Source: Nocardia sp. BSTN01 (GTDB lineage: Bacteria; Actinomycetota; Actinomycetes; Mycobacteriales; Mycobacteriaceae). From it: 64,000 bases of DNA. The position numbers and the translations under genes are program-made. The stretch is taken from positions 1-64,000 of the forward strand of contig NZ_JADKYP010000036.1 in the NCBI RefSeq assembly GCF_015354405.1. The letters run 5' to 3'. Below, piece by piece: positions 28,178-39,685 of the stretch (positions are counted from its first letter, which is position 1; each line of letters begins with the position of its first letter). The notes under the pieces were generated by a model. It ran no database searches, had not been told where the DNA came from, and worked only from the letters and a program-made list of their open reading frames with translations.

Positions 28178-29092
28178 CTAGCCGGTTGCCGAGAGCTCGA
28201 CAAACGCGGGGATGTTCTCGGGGGTCTTCAGCGCCAGATTCGGGGTGCCCTTGAGCTCCCGCTTGGCGATGCCGACCAGGGTTCCGGCCGGTGGCAACTC
28301 GGCCACCGCGGAAACCCCTGCCGCGCGAACGGTTTCGGTGCACAGATCCCACCGGACGGGCCGGGTCACCTGTGCCGCCAGCTTCTCGATGGCGTCTTTG
28401 CCCGAGTCGACCGGCTTGCCGTCGTAGTTCGACAGCAGGGTACGGGTCGGCTCACCGGGGACCATCTGGGAGATGGCTTCGGCCACGGCGTCCTGGGCGG
28501 GTGCCATGAACGCGGTGTGGAAGGCCCCGGCGACGGGCAGCGCGCGAATCCGCGCCTTCTCCGGCGGGTTCGCCGCCAGTTCCGCCAACGCATCCAGCCG
28601 GCCTGCCGCCACGATCTGACCGACCGCGTTGCGGTTGGCCGGGACCAGGTCGAGCTCGGCGAGCCGGTCGAGCACGGCGGCTTCGTCGCCACCGAGCACG
28701 GCGGACATACCGGTCGGAACCAGCGCACACGCCTTCGCCATCTCCTCACCGCGGATCGCGGCCAGTTTCACCGCGTCATCGGGGGAGACGACGCCGGCGA
28801 CGGCTGCGGCGGCGAGCTCGCCGACCGAATGTCCGGCGACGATGGTATCCGCCGGAACCGCTTCGTGCGGAATCTCGGCGAAAGCCAGCAGCGCGGCGGC
28901 GACGACCAGCGGCTGGGTCACCGCGGTATCGGTGATCTCCTCCGCGGTGGCCGTGGTGCCGAGGCGGAGCAGATCCAGGCCGGAGGCCTTGGACCACAGT
29001 TCGAGGCGGTCACGCGCGCCGGGAAGATCGAGCCATGGCGCGAGCATGCCGGGTGTCTGAGAGCCCTGTCCAGGGGCGAACAACGCGATCAC
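28178..29092 (-). CDS. fabD: Malonyl-CoA:ACP transacylase
   Basis: A 304-residue enzyme starting at GTG 29092. It has FAPGQGSQTPGM at the N-terminus, nucleophile serine in VAGHSVGELAAAA (about residue 90), and the catalytic His in PVAGAFHTAFMAP. It loads malonyl groups onto AcpM. First gene of the FAS-II cluster, downstream of mabR and preceded by a palindromic operator. Confidence 0.94.
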   Translation of the reverse strand: MIALFAPGQGSQTPGMLAPWLDLPGARDRLELWSKASGLDLLRLGTTATAEEITDTAVTQPLVVAAALLAFAEIPHEAVPADTIVAGHSVGELAAAAVAGVVSPDDAVKLAAIRGEEMAKACALVPTGMSAVLGGDEAAVLDRLAELDLVPANRNAVGQIVAAGRLDALAELAANPPEKARIRALPVAGAFHTAFMAPAQDAVAEAISQMVPGEPTRTLLSNYDGKPVDSGKDAIEKLAAQVTRPVRWDLCTETVRAAGVSAVAELPPAGTLVGIAKRELKGTPNLALKTPENIPAFVELSATG

Positions 29093-29158
29093 GCCTCTAA
29101 CAAAACACCGTGAGGGGGCTCTGGGGAGATGTCGGCGCCGATGATGTTTGAGCGACGC

Positions 29159-29179
29159 TTTTGTGTGGACCCCACAAAA
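29159..29179. promoter_or_regulatory. MabR-type operator upstream of fabD
   Basis: TTTTGT-N9-ACAAAA, an inverted repeat with nine of ten pairs complementary. It lies 67 bp upstream of the fabD start, in the mabR-fabD gap. From memory, this spacing and sequence match the inverted repeat reported for MabR in mycobacteria; the sequence itself shows only the dyad and position. Confidence 0.75.
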
Positions 29180-29220
29180 CGGCACGTGGGTCGTCGCGAT
29201 CGACAGCGCCCCGATGTCCG

Positions 29221-30549
29221 TTACAGGCGATCTTCGTAGAAAGTTGCCGACGAGTCTTCTGGGGCAGGTGTTGACGATTCGTTACGGGTTCGTGTCAAAC
29301 GACCTATCGTTGCCGCGATTCGGAGCACATAGGCGTCACGAGGATTCATCGGATCCCGGCCCGTGACCTCGGCGATGCGCTTGAGCCGATAGCGGACCGT
29401 ATTTGGATGAACGAACAGCTGCCGGGCACATGTCTCGACCGCTCCACCGCAATCGAGGTAGGCGTCGAGAGTGTCCGACAAGGCCGACCCGGCGGCGGCC
29501 AACGGTAGCACAAGATACTCGTTCAGAGCGTCGACCGCAGCCCGATCGCCGAGCAGTGCTCGCTCGGGCAGAAGTTCGGAGGCGTGCACCGGTCGCGGCG
29601 CCGCCCGCCAGCCCACCACGGCTTCCATTCCGGCCATCGCCTCCACCGCGCTGACGTGGGCCGCGGACAGCGTGCGCGTGGTCGGGCCGATCACCACGGG
29701 ACCGTCGGAGAACGCTTCGGCGAGCAGATCCATCAGGAACGGCGAGGGGTAGCCGGTGTCACCGAGATTGCCGCTGACCACCATCACCAGCCGCGAACCC
29801 TGCACGACGGCCAGTGCCGCGCGGCCGTGCCGGGCGGCGATGACGTGCACCGAACTCACCACGGCCACTTGATCTTTCGGCGGCGTACCGACCAGCACCG
29901 TCGCCGCAGCGGTGGCGTCCCAGTTCAATGTGGCTGCGCGCGAGAGCATTTCGGCGCCGGTGTCGCCGCGCACCACGGCGTCGACGACCAGCGCCTCCAG
30001 ACGGGTGTCCCAGGCACCGCGGGATTCGGCCGCCGAGGCGTAGACCGAGGCCGCGGCGAAACCGAGTTCGCGGCCGTAGCGCAGCACCGCCTCGGTGAGC
30101 GCCACCAGCTGGCGGTCGTTGCGGGCCAGCGCCGGCAGCCACTGCTCGAAGAACTCCATCGCGACGCGGACCATGTCGACGGTCTGACGCAAGGTCAGCC
30201 GCCGGGCCAGATCCTGCGGGATCACCTGGAACGCGTCGAGGCTGAAGCGGATATCGCTTTCCGGATCCTGCAACCACTCCAGGAAATTGACCACGGCGGT
30301 CTGCACCAGCATCTGCACGCCCGCGCGCTGGGCGGCGTCCAGGTCGCCGAAGAACGGTAGCCGGTCCTCCATCGAGGCGATCGCCTCGGTGGACAGCCGC
30401 CCGGAGAATTGCTTCACCCTCTTGAGCAGGGTGTCCGGCAGCGGATCGCGGGTTTGCCGATTGGGTGACAGGGCACCGGTCGGCAGATAGACCTCGTGCT
30501 CGGACGACCCCTCGGAAACCCGGCGAGGCCGCGGCGGTTTACGTTCCAC
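29221..30549 (-). CDS. mabR: PucR-like regulator of FAS-II (MabR homologue)
   Basis: A 442-residue regulator. The long N-terminal helical sensor region (RQTVDMVRVAMEFFEQWLPAL) is followed by a GGDEF-like degenerate central domain and a C-terminal PucR-type HTH AVETCARQLFVHPNTVRYRLKRIAEVTG. Proteins of this type next to fabD (MabR in mycobacteria, FasR in Streptomyces) control the fatty acid operon. The gene is 128 bp upstream of fabD, in the same direction, with a matching dyad operator in between. A hairpin separates it from aceE. Confidence 0.9.
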   Translation of the reverse strand: MERKPPRPRRVSEGSSEHEVYLPTGALSPNRQTRDPLPDTLLKRVKQFSGRLSTEAIASMEDRLPFFGDLDAAQRAGVQMLVQTAVVNFLEWLQDPESDIRFSLDAFQVIPQDLARRLTLRQTVDMVRVAMEFFEQWLPALARNDRQLVALTEAVLRYGRELGFAAASVYASAAESRGAWDTRLEALVVDAVVRGDTGAEMLSRAATLNWDATAAATVLVGTPPKDQVAVVSSVHVIAARHGRAALAVVQGSRLVMVVSGNLGDTGYPSPFLMDLLAEAFSDGPVVIGPTTRTLSAAHVSAVEAMAGMEAVVGWRAAPRPVHASELLPERALLGDRAAVDALNEYLVLPLAAAGSALSDTLDAYLDCGGAVETCARQLFVHPNTVRYRLKRIAEVTGRDPMNPRDAYVLRIAATIGRLTRTRNESSTPAPEDSSATFYEDRL

Positions 30550-30592
30550 TGTTCAATATTCCGTCATCGCGCTGGTCGGTCTCCGCAACCCC

Positions 30593-30623
30593 CCGGTAGG
30601 GGCGCGATTCGCGCCCCTACCGG
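30593..30623 (-). terminator. Hairpin terminator after aceE
   Basis: Perfect 15-base arms (CCGGTAGGGGCGCGA and its complement) with a 1-base centre, 6 bp past the aceE stop codon and 44 bp before mabR. No T-run follows, so it is a GC-rich actinobacterial-style hairpin. Confidence 0.75.
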
Positions 30624-30628
30624 ACCGG

Positions 30629-33577
<2,949 letters not shown>

Positions 33578-33815
33578 AATCAATGCTCCTCGTACAGGGG
33601 GTGGACAAGCTGATGGCTCTAACCCCGGGCAGCACCGCTGGTGTGCGGGCCGTCCGTCGCTCACGGTTTGGGGCGCACCTCACATCCTTGTCGATGATGC
33701 GTCCCAGGTCATCATGTCAGCCGTAAATCCAGTACCGTTCGCTAGGCTGTGACGCTCGTTGCAGCGGAGCTCGCCACAGAACATTCTTTCGACTGCTCGA
33801 GAAGCGGGGAGGACG

Positions 33816-34373
33816 ATGAAACTGCTGAACCCACGTGGGTTCGGACTGATGTGCGCGACCTTGGCGGTCGGCACCGGACTGGTGGTGGCAGGATGCTCTA
33901 CCGCTGTCCACGGTACCGCGACGGTGAACCAGGCGGACGCGGCCGCGTTCCGCACCGAGATGGCAGCGTCCTCGGCCGCGGCCACCTCGTCGAAAAAGGC
34001 TGCCGCACAGACGAAGGCCGTCGCCGACAACTGCACACCCTTCCGTGAGACCACCGGCGCCGCGGTGACGAAGTACAACGACTTCGTCGACGCGCACGAT
34101 GCGAACGCCCCCGATCAGGACGCCAAGCGCGATGCCGCCGCCCAGACCCTCGAGGACGCCGCGCGGACCGTGGAGGGACGGGTCACCGCCGCCGGCGACG
34201 CGTTACCCGCGGATCTGGCGCAGAAGTTCACCGACTATGTGAACGCCGCCCGCGGACTGGCCGGCGAATCCCGCAAGATGACCTACACCGCGCCCGTCGG
34301 CACGCTCAACGACGCCAGTAAGCGAGTCAACGACGCGCTGAACGCGGTGCGTACCGCATGCCCGGCGCGATAG
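33816..34373 (+). CDS. Predicted lipoprotein
   Basis: A 185-residue exported protein starting at ATG 33816 behind GGGGAGGA. The signal peptide ends in the lipobox LVVAGC with lipid-attached Cys27. The mature part is Ala-rich and helical (AASSAAATSSKKAAAQTK; KFTDYVNAARGLAGES), with two further cysteines. It is divergent from aceE; mycobacteria have a secreted protein of unknown function at this position. Confidence 0.85.
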   Translation: MKLLNPRGFGLMCATLAVGTGLVVAGCSTAVHGTATVNQADAAAFRTEMAASSAAATSSKKAAAQTKAVADNCTPFRETTGAAVTKYNDFVDAHDANAPDQDAKRDAAAQTLEDAARTVEGRVTAAGDALPADLAQKFTDYVNAARGLAGESRKMTYTAPVGTLNDASKRVNDALNAVRTACPAR

Positions 34374-34384
34374 CCGGGAAACGG

Positions 34385-34443
34385 ATGTCCCGGGGCCGCT
34401 CAGGGCGTTGCGAACCGCCTCTGCAGGCTTCGCCCCGGGGCAT
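34385..34443 (+). terminator. Hairpin downstream of the lipoprotein gene
   Basis: Arms 34385-34396 and 34432-34443 (ATGTCCCGGGGC / GCCCCGGGGCAT) pair at 11 of 12 positions with a 35-base loop, 12 bp after the stop codon. It is a probable terminator, but the long loop lowers confidence. Confidence 0.5.
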
Positions 34444-34550
34444 GCATCCGCGACATTTCGGAGGTTATTTGGGCGGATCGGCTTGCGTTGCGGCCGATAA
34501 CCATGTTCGCTTGCAACTATCTGTTGTCGGGAGTTGAGGAGGACACCACC

Positions 34551-34973
34551 GTGGTCGCCGCGGCGGACGCGCAGAACTACGCTCAGAAGCTTGGCATTGC
34601 CCACGGCATGGCGGTTCAGGAGTTGGGCTGGGACGAGGACACCGCAGACGAGTTGAGGGCGTCTGTCGAGGACGCGATCGGCTCCGAACTACTCGACGAG
34701 GACACCGACGAGGTGATCGACGTCGTACTGCTGTGGTGGCGCGACGGAGACGGCGACCTGGTCGACGAACTGATGGATGCCATCGGTCCGCTCGCCGAGG
34801 ACGGTGTCGTGTGGGTGCTCACCCCCAAGACCGGCCAGCCCGGGCATGTCGATCCCAGCGAGATCGCCGAATCCGCCCCCACCGCGGGGTTGACGTCGAC
34901 CACACCGGTCAGCCTCGGCACCTGGACCGGCACCAAGCTGATGCAGCCCAAGACGCCCTCGAAGCAGCGCTGA
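34551..34973 (+). CDS. DUF3052 family protein
   Basis: A 140-residue protein starting at GTG 34551, eight bases after GAGGAGG. It has the pattern AQKLGIAHGMAVQELGWDEDTADELRASVEDAIGSELL, VLLWWRDGDGDLVDELMDA, and VWVLTPKTGQPGHVDPSEI. Actinobacterial family of unknown function, conserved next to ahpE in mycobacteria. Confidence 0.88.
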   Translation: MVAAADAQNYAQKLGIAHGMAVQELGWDEDTADELRASVEDAIGSELLDEDTDEVIDVVLLWWRDGDGDLVDELMDAIGPLAEDGVVWVLTPKTGQPGHVDPSEIAESAPTAGLTSTTPVSLGTWTGTKLMQPKTPSKQR

Positions 34974-35052
34974 CCCACCGCGTGACTATTGTTTCGCACG
35001 GGCGGCCGCCGAGTACCGGAACAGCCCGCCGTCGAAGACAGGAGGACTGCGC

Positions 35053-35517
35053 ATGCCGCTCGAAGTGGGTACGGCCGCACCGGATTTCACGCTGAAGGAT
35101 CAGAACAACCAGGATGTGAGCCTCGCCGACTACCGGGGCCACAAGAATGTCCTGATCGTCTTCTACCCGCTGGCATTCACCGGCATCTGCCAGGGTGAGC
35201 TGTGCAAGGTGCGCGACGAACTGCCCAAGTTCCAGAACGACAACGCCGAGATCCTCGCCATCTCCGTCGGACCCCCGCCCACCCACAAGATCTGGGCGGC
35301 CGAGCAGGGCTATACCTTCCCGCTGCTGTCGGATTTCTGGCCGCACGGCGCCGTCACCCAGGCCTACGGTGTCTTCAACGACAAAACCGGCTTCCCCAAC
35401 CGCGGCACCTTCGTCGTGGACAAGGACGGAATCATCCGTTTCGCCGAAATGAACGGCCCCGGAGAGCCCCGTGACCAGGCGGCTTGGGAGAAAGCGCTCA
35501 CTGCACTAGATTCATGA
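35053..35517 (+). CDS. ahpE: One-cysteine peroxiredoxin AhpE
   Basis: A 154-residue thioredoxin-fold peroxidase reducing hydroperoxides and peroxynitrite. The peroxidatic cysteine is C46 in PLAFTGICQGELC (the family P-x3-T-x2-C motif); C51 follows. The ATG is preceded by AGGAGG. It lies 79 bp after the DUF3052 gene. Confidence 0.93.
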   Translation: MPLEVGTAAPDFTLKDQNNQDVSLADYRGHKNVLIVFYPLAFTGICQGELCKVRDELPKFQNDNAEILAISVGPPPTHKIWAAEQGYTFPLLSDFWPHGAVTQAYGVFNDKTGFPNRGTFVVDKDGIIRFAEMNGPGEPRDQAAWEKALTALDS

Positions 35518-35591
35518 ACCGCCGCGTACGGACCCGGACATCCGGCCCCGCGCAGCACACCATCTTCACCGCCGCCCGGCCGGTGAAGTCC

Positions 35592-35663
35592 GGGCGTATA
35601 GCTCAGTGGTAGAGCACTGGTCTTACACACCAGCGGTCGGGGGTTCGAACCCCTCTGCGCCCA
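35592..35663 (+). tRNA. tRNA-Val (anticodon TAC)
   Basis: Complete cloverleaf: acceptor GGGCGTA/TGCGCCC, D arm GCTC...GAGC, anticodon stem CTGGT/ACCAG with loop CTTACAC, T arm with TTCGAAC loop, discriminator A. CCA is not encoded. The tRNA 3' end is next to an integrase gene and is the likely attachment site of the right-hand island. Confidence 0.95.
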
Positions 35664-35765
35664 CTTCATTTTCCCAGGTAGAAGACCTTTTCTCCCGAAT
35701 TCTTGCGTCCCATGCGAGTGGCCGAAGCCGTGAAGTGGCCAAGAAGTGGCCAACGCGCGGTGGGA

Positions 35766-37142
35766 TCACTGTTCCTGGGCCTGGTCGGGGTTGTCGAACA
35801 AGGTGTCGCCGAGTTGGGCGAGCCGTTCCTGATACGGGTGGGCGTAGACGCGCAGCAGTACGGCAGGGTCGTGGCCGAGCCATTTGGCGACGGTGTCGGG
35901 TGAGGCGCCGGAGTCCAGCAACATGGTGGCGGCGGTGTGGCGGACATCCTTGAGCCGGATGCGCGGAACGCTGGCCGCGGTCATCTGCCGCCGGACCTCG
36001 TCGCCGTACCACTCGGGTCGCATCGGTTCGCCGTCTTCGTGGCGGGCGATCAGATCGTGCTCGTCGGGGTAGGCCGCGCCGAGCGCGAGCTTCTCGCGTG
36101 CCTGGACGGCATGAAAGGCGCGCAGTGCGTGCAGGACATCTGGTGGCACGGGCAGGGTGCGCGTGGAGCGCCACGATTTGGGGTCGCCGATCTCGGTCTC
36201 GGTCGCGGTGACCGCGACCCGGCCCTGCCGGACTGTGACGGTGCCGGCATCGAAGTCGACCGCGTTCCATTCCAGTCCCATGATTTCCGAGCGTCGCAGC
36301 CCGCACAGTGACAGCAGGAACAGCGCGTAGAGCCGGTGCCCGCGGACGTGGTCACGGAACTGGCGGCTGTGATCGCGGGTCCATACCTGGAAGTCCTCGC
36401 CGCGCACGCTGGGCCGCCGGACGGTGCGCGCGACGTTGCGGGGCACGAGGCCCTGGGTGACGGCGTCGTTGAGGGCCGCGGTCAGTTGGATCAACATGGT
36501 GGTGACGGTCTGGTCGGAGACGCCTTTGCGTTCCGGCGGTTTCGGCGGTGTCGGGGCCAGTGTGTAGTGGCCTCGCCCCAGGCGTGTGAGGTGCCCGGAG
36601 CGTACGAGTCGGGTGAGGTATTGGCTGGTGTTGGGGCCGAATTTGTCGACGATGTCGCCGGCGCGGACGCCTGCGGGGTGGTGGCGGGTGAATTCGAGGA
36701 TGGCGGTGGCGGTGTCGCTGAGGGGCTTGCGGGGGTTGCGGCCTTGGGTGAGTCGCCAGGTGACGAGGTCGTCGATGTGTTGTTTGGTGAGTTTCTGCAG
36801 CGGGAGCCGTCCGAGTCGGCGGATGACGGGTTTGAGGGCGTGGCGGTATCCGGTCGCGGTGACGCGGCGGACGTCGCGTCTGCCGTCGAGCCATTTGTCG
36901 AGGTATTCGCTGACGGTGATGGTGGTGCGGGGGACGTAGCGGCCTTCGGCGACTTCGGTGGTGATGCGCCGGTATTCGCGGCGGGCCTCGGCGAGGGTGA
37001 GGTAGGTGAAACGCTGCCGGTCGCGGGTGCCGTCGGGCTTGGCACCGACGTCGACGCGGAACCAGTAGGTCTTGGTGCCGTTGGCGGCGGTGTGGACGTT
37101 GATCGGTTCGCCGCGGCGGGCGGGTTTTGGTCTGTCGGTCAT
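35766..37142 (-). CDS. Tyrosine integrase with inserted winged-helix-like segment
   Basis: A 458-residue phage-type integrase. The N-terminal arm-binding segment (KTYWFRVDVGAKPDGTRDRQRFTYLTLAEA) precedes a core-binding domain interrupted by about 70 extra residues resembling a winged helix (AILEFTRHHPAGVRAGDIVDKFG..., SGHLTRLGRGHYTL). The catalytic domain has Arg in LCGLRRSEIMGLEW, HxxR-type LKDVRHTAATMLLDSGA, H in WLGHDPAVLL, and Tyr in RVYAHPYQERL. Its start ATGA overlaps the stop of the upstream gene. It reads toward tRNA-Val, 103 bp away. Confidence 0.92.
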   Translation of the reverse strand: MTDRPKPARRGEPINVHTAANGTKTYWFRVDVGAKPDGTRDRQRFTYLTLAEARREYRRITTEVAEGRYVPRTTITVSEYLDKWLDGRRDVRRVTATGYRHALKPVIRRLGRLPLQKLTKQHIDDLVTWRLTQGRNPRKPLSDTATAILEFTRHHPAGVRAGDIVDKFGPNTSQYLTRLVRSGHLTRLGRGHYTLAPTPPKPPERKGVSDQTVTTMLIQLTAALNDAVTQGLVPRNVARTVRRPSVRGEDFQVWTRDHSRQFRDHVRGHRLYALFLLSLCGLRRSEIMGLEWNAVDFDAGTVTVRQGRVAVTATETEIGDPKSWRSTRTLPVPPDVLHALRAFHAVQAREKLALGAAYPDEHDLIARHEDGEPMRPEWYGDEVRRQMTAASVPRIRLKDVRHTAATMLLDSGASPDTVAKWLGHDPAVLLRVYAHPYQERLAQLGDTLFDNPDQAQEQ

Positions 37143-37852
37143 GGCGGCGTAGCTCCTTCCGGGGGTGGGTTTTTCGGTTTGCGGTTCAGTTCTCCGGGGA
37201 TGAGGAGTCGCTGTTCGCGGGCTTTGCTGAGCCACCAGCGCACGGTGTTGGCGCTGGGTTGCCGTTTCGGGTCCGGCTCGACGCAAGCGGCGACGTACTG
37301 CGGGATCGGCTGGCCTCGCCGGTGCGCTTCTCGTGCGTAGTCGGCGATTTCGTGCAGGAATTCGTTGGTGAGTTTGCGCGGGCGCCCTCTCCCGCGGCGG
37401 CGGGGCTGCTCGGATTTGGCCACATCGGTGTGCTGCTCGGGGGCGACCAGGCGATCGGGGATGGTTTCGACGTCGTGCATCGATGTCAGCAGACCGGATC
37501 CCGCGGCAGCGGCAATGCGTGCGAGGGGAATGGATTTCAGATCGGCGTTGGTGATCGCGACATCGCCGAACCCGGGTGGGGAATAGAGTCGCAGATCCAC
37601 GATCTGCGGCGGCTGCCCCGGCTCTTCGACGACACGGACTTCGAATCGGAATGGTGATCCCGCGAGTTGCACGACGGCCCGGTGCCCGGGCAGCCGTCTC
37701 AACGCTGTATCTCCGTGAGTGCCATCGGGTCTCGATCGCCGCTGTGGTGTGACCGCCGGCGGTAAAAAGTCCACGAACGTGACATCGCCGGGCTTGGTTG
37801 GCGGCTGGACGAGTTCTAGGGGGTTGCGTGGGACGGGTTTTTTCCCTGCCAT
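37139..37852 (-). CDS. Hypothetical mobile-element protein
   Basis: A 237-residue protein starting at ATG 37852 and overlapping the integrase start by 4 bp, so translationally coupled. It has an N-terminal beta-rich part (FRFEVRVVEEPGQPPQIVDLRL), a basic linker RRRGRGRPRKLTNEFLHEIADYARE, and a C-terminal HTH-like segment (KRQPSANTVRWWLSKAREQRLL). It may be a DNA-binding accessory factor. Family not recognised by name. Confidence 0.7.
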   Translation of the reverse strand: MAGKKPVPRNPLELVQPPTKPGDVTFVDFLPPAVTPQRRSRPDGTHGDTALRRLPGHRAVVQLAGSPFRFEVRVVEEPGQPPQIVDLRLYSPPGFGDVAITNADLKSIPLARIAAAAGSGLLTSMHDVETIPDRLVAPEQHTDVAKSEQPRRRGRGRPRKLTNEFLHEIADYAREAHRRGQPIPQYVAACVEPDPKRQPSANTVRWWLSKAREQRLLIPGELNRKPKNPPPEGATPP

Positions 37853-37881
37853 TTTTCCAATGTTATCGAAGATGGAAAAAT
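37851..37881. promoter_or_regulatory. Inverted-repeat operator between divergent element genes
   Basis: ATTTTTCCA-N13-TGGAAAAAT, perfect 9-base arms, one arm overlapping the ATG of the minus-strand gene, the other 28 bp before the HTH gene. It is AT-rich against its surroundings. A likely autoregulatory site. Confidence 0.6.
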
Positions 37882-37908
37882 AACGTGGGTGGGCGCAATA
37901 TGGATGGC

Positions 37909-38157
37909 ATGACCACACGTGCGGAAGAGGCACTGAAGCGTGTCACGAGCGAGCCGACCGTGTCTGTCGATGACGCCGCAGTTCTACTCGGAGTTGGTAG
38001 ATCGACGGTCTACGCGGCAGTGAAGTTGCAGGAGTTGCCCAGTATTCGAGTGCGCCAACGGTTGCGGATCCCATCGAGCTGGCTTCGCCAAGTCCTGGAT
38101 TTGGCCGATCGCGCGGCTACGAATCCAGGTACCGAGGCCGGCAGGTTAGGCGATTAG
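37909..38157 (+). CDS. Excisionase / AlpA-like HTH protein
   Basis: An 82-residue protein with a MerR-like excisionase HTH: VSVDDAAVLLGVGRSTVYAAVKLQELPSIRVRQRLRIPSSWLRQVLD. Start at ATG 37909 (37900 possible). It is divergent from the integrase operon and probably acts as recombination directionality factor or repressor of the element. Confidence 0.75.
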   Translation: MTTRAEEALKRVTSEPTVSVDDAAVLLGVGRSTVYAAVKLQELPSIRVRQRLRIPSSWLRQVLDLADRAATNPGTEAGRLGD

Positions 38158-38384
38158 CTCAGGGTGCTGCGGGCAACTCATTGGGGCCCCTGTTCAGGGT
38201 CTGCTTGGGACGCACTTGCCGCTCAAAATCGAACCGCGACACAGAATCAGGCAGTGATGCGCCAGTTGCCCCGGCATCTCCGAAGCACCGATCGAGGAAA
38301 CTCAGGTAAGTCGCCTCAGCGAGCTTAAACTGCCGGACCCGATACGGTTCAGACGTCTGACCGCCGCAGTGTTCGCAAGCGGTG

Positions 38385-39650
38385 TCAGAGAACGGTATTT
38401 AGAGTGTTCTCGTCCAGGCCTGTGCCGCGGTGGGTGTCTGGGTCCCAGTCGTAGGTGCCGTACCAGCGGCCGAGGTTTCCGATGATGTTGTGGATCGAGG
38501 GTGTGACGTCTGATCGTTGTGCGATGTGCGTTGCGAGTTGGACTGTCCAGGGCTGGAGTCTTCTGAGTGCTGTTCTGGCGGTGATTGTTCCGTTGCTGAT
38601 GGCGGTGAGTAGCGGGTCGACGTGTCGGGCTTCGTCCGGGGTTGCGGCGATTACCTGGGGGACAGATTCTTCGTCGATCATCCGGAAGGCCTTCTTCTTG
38701 TCGCGTCTGGTGGAGGTGCCGGCGTCGATGAGGGGGCCGTCGGTAACCGCGCGGAAGTCGAGTTTCTCGCGGTTGTCCTGGATGGTTGGTCCGGCTGGCC
38801 ATGTGGTTTTGTCGCGGGAGGTGCGTTCGAGTTGGAGGTCGCGATAAAGCGCGCTGTAGTAGCGCGCGAGTGCCCGTTGGTCGTCGAGTTCGGCTGGTTT
38901 CGTGCCGAAGTGTTCGACGGTGAGTCCGACTGAGATTTTGTAGTCCGGTGGCATGTGGCCGTCGGCGGGATCGAACACGATGACTATGCCATCGTCCGGG
39001 AATTCGCCGTTGCGGTTGCAGCGTCCTGCGGCCTGCTGCAGTGAGTCCGCGGGGGCGAGAGCGCGCCACACGGTGGGGAAGGACAGGTCGACTCCTGCTT
39101 CGATGAGTTGAGTGGAGATGAGTAGGGGCGGCTCGCCGGCACGTAGTCGTGAGTTGACCGTTTCCAGGACAGCTTGCCGGTGCTCGGCGCACAGTCTGGT
39201 CGACAGGTGCCAGGCATGGCCGGTGTGCTGGAGCAGTCGGTAGAGGTTGCGGGCGTCGGCGACGGTGTTCACGACGATCAGGGCCTGCGGTTGCGTGGCG
39301 GCCTCGTCGGCGATCTGTTGCCATGTCGGTGGGGGATCGAGCCGCCACTGGTAGTTGACTCGGCGGGCCCGGTCGAACAGTGGTTGCGGGTCGGCGATCA
39401 CCTCGGTGATATCGACGGCATTGTGGGTCGTGGAGTGTTTCCATACCGACAGGGCCTGGAATTCGGGTTGCGTGGCGGAGGTGAGCAGGACGGTGGCGTT
39501 GAACGGCGGCTCGGCTAACGTTCGCAGCCCGCTGAGGATCGGCAGCAGTAAGTGATGCGGCAGTGCTTGGACTTCGTCGAGGACGATCACCGAGTTGGCC
39601 AGCCGATGCAGTTTGCGGATCTGGGAAGGCTTGCGTCCGAACAGTGATTC
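38385..39650 (-). pseudogene. cas3: 5'-truncated CRISPR-associated helicase Cas3
   Basis: About 420 codons matching the C-terminal two-thirds of Cas3: ESLFGRKPSQIRKLHRLANSV, DExH box VIVLDEVQ, motif III LTSATQPEF, and the late helicase motifs STQLIEAGVDL and QQAAGRCNRNG, with an apparently natural C-terminus. The HD nuclease and Walker A parts are absent; the frame instead runs into a tRNA-end-like sequence and the neighbouring integrase. No other cas gene or repeat array is in the window. It is a remnant, though the frame remains open. Confidence 0.85.
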
Positions 39651-39685
39651 GGCAGGTTTCTGGTTCGAGTCCAGATGGGGGAGCA
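39651..39685 (+). other. tRNA 3'-end-like sequence (candidate attachment core)
   Basis: TCTGG-TTCGAGT-CCAGA forms a perfect T arm, followed by acceptor-like TGGGGGA-GCA. This is what the 3' end of a tRNA looks like, and it resembles tRNA-Asn as I remember it. The 5' half is missing; the cas3 fragment is there instead. It lies just past a hairpin after the integrase, the usual int-terminator-attP order. Confidence 0.6.
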
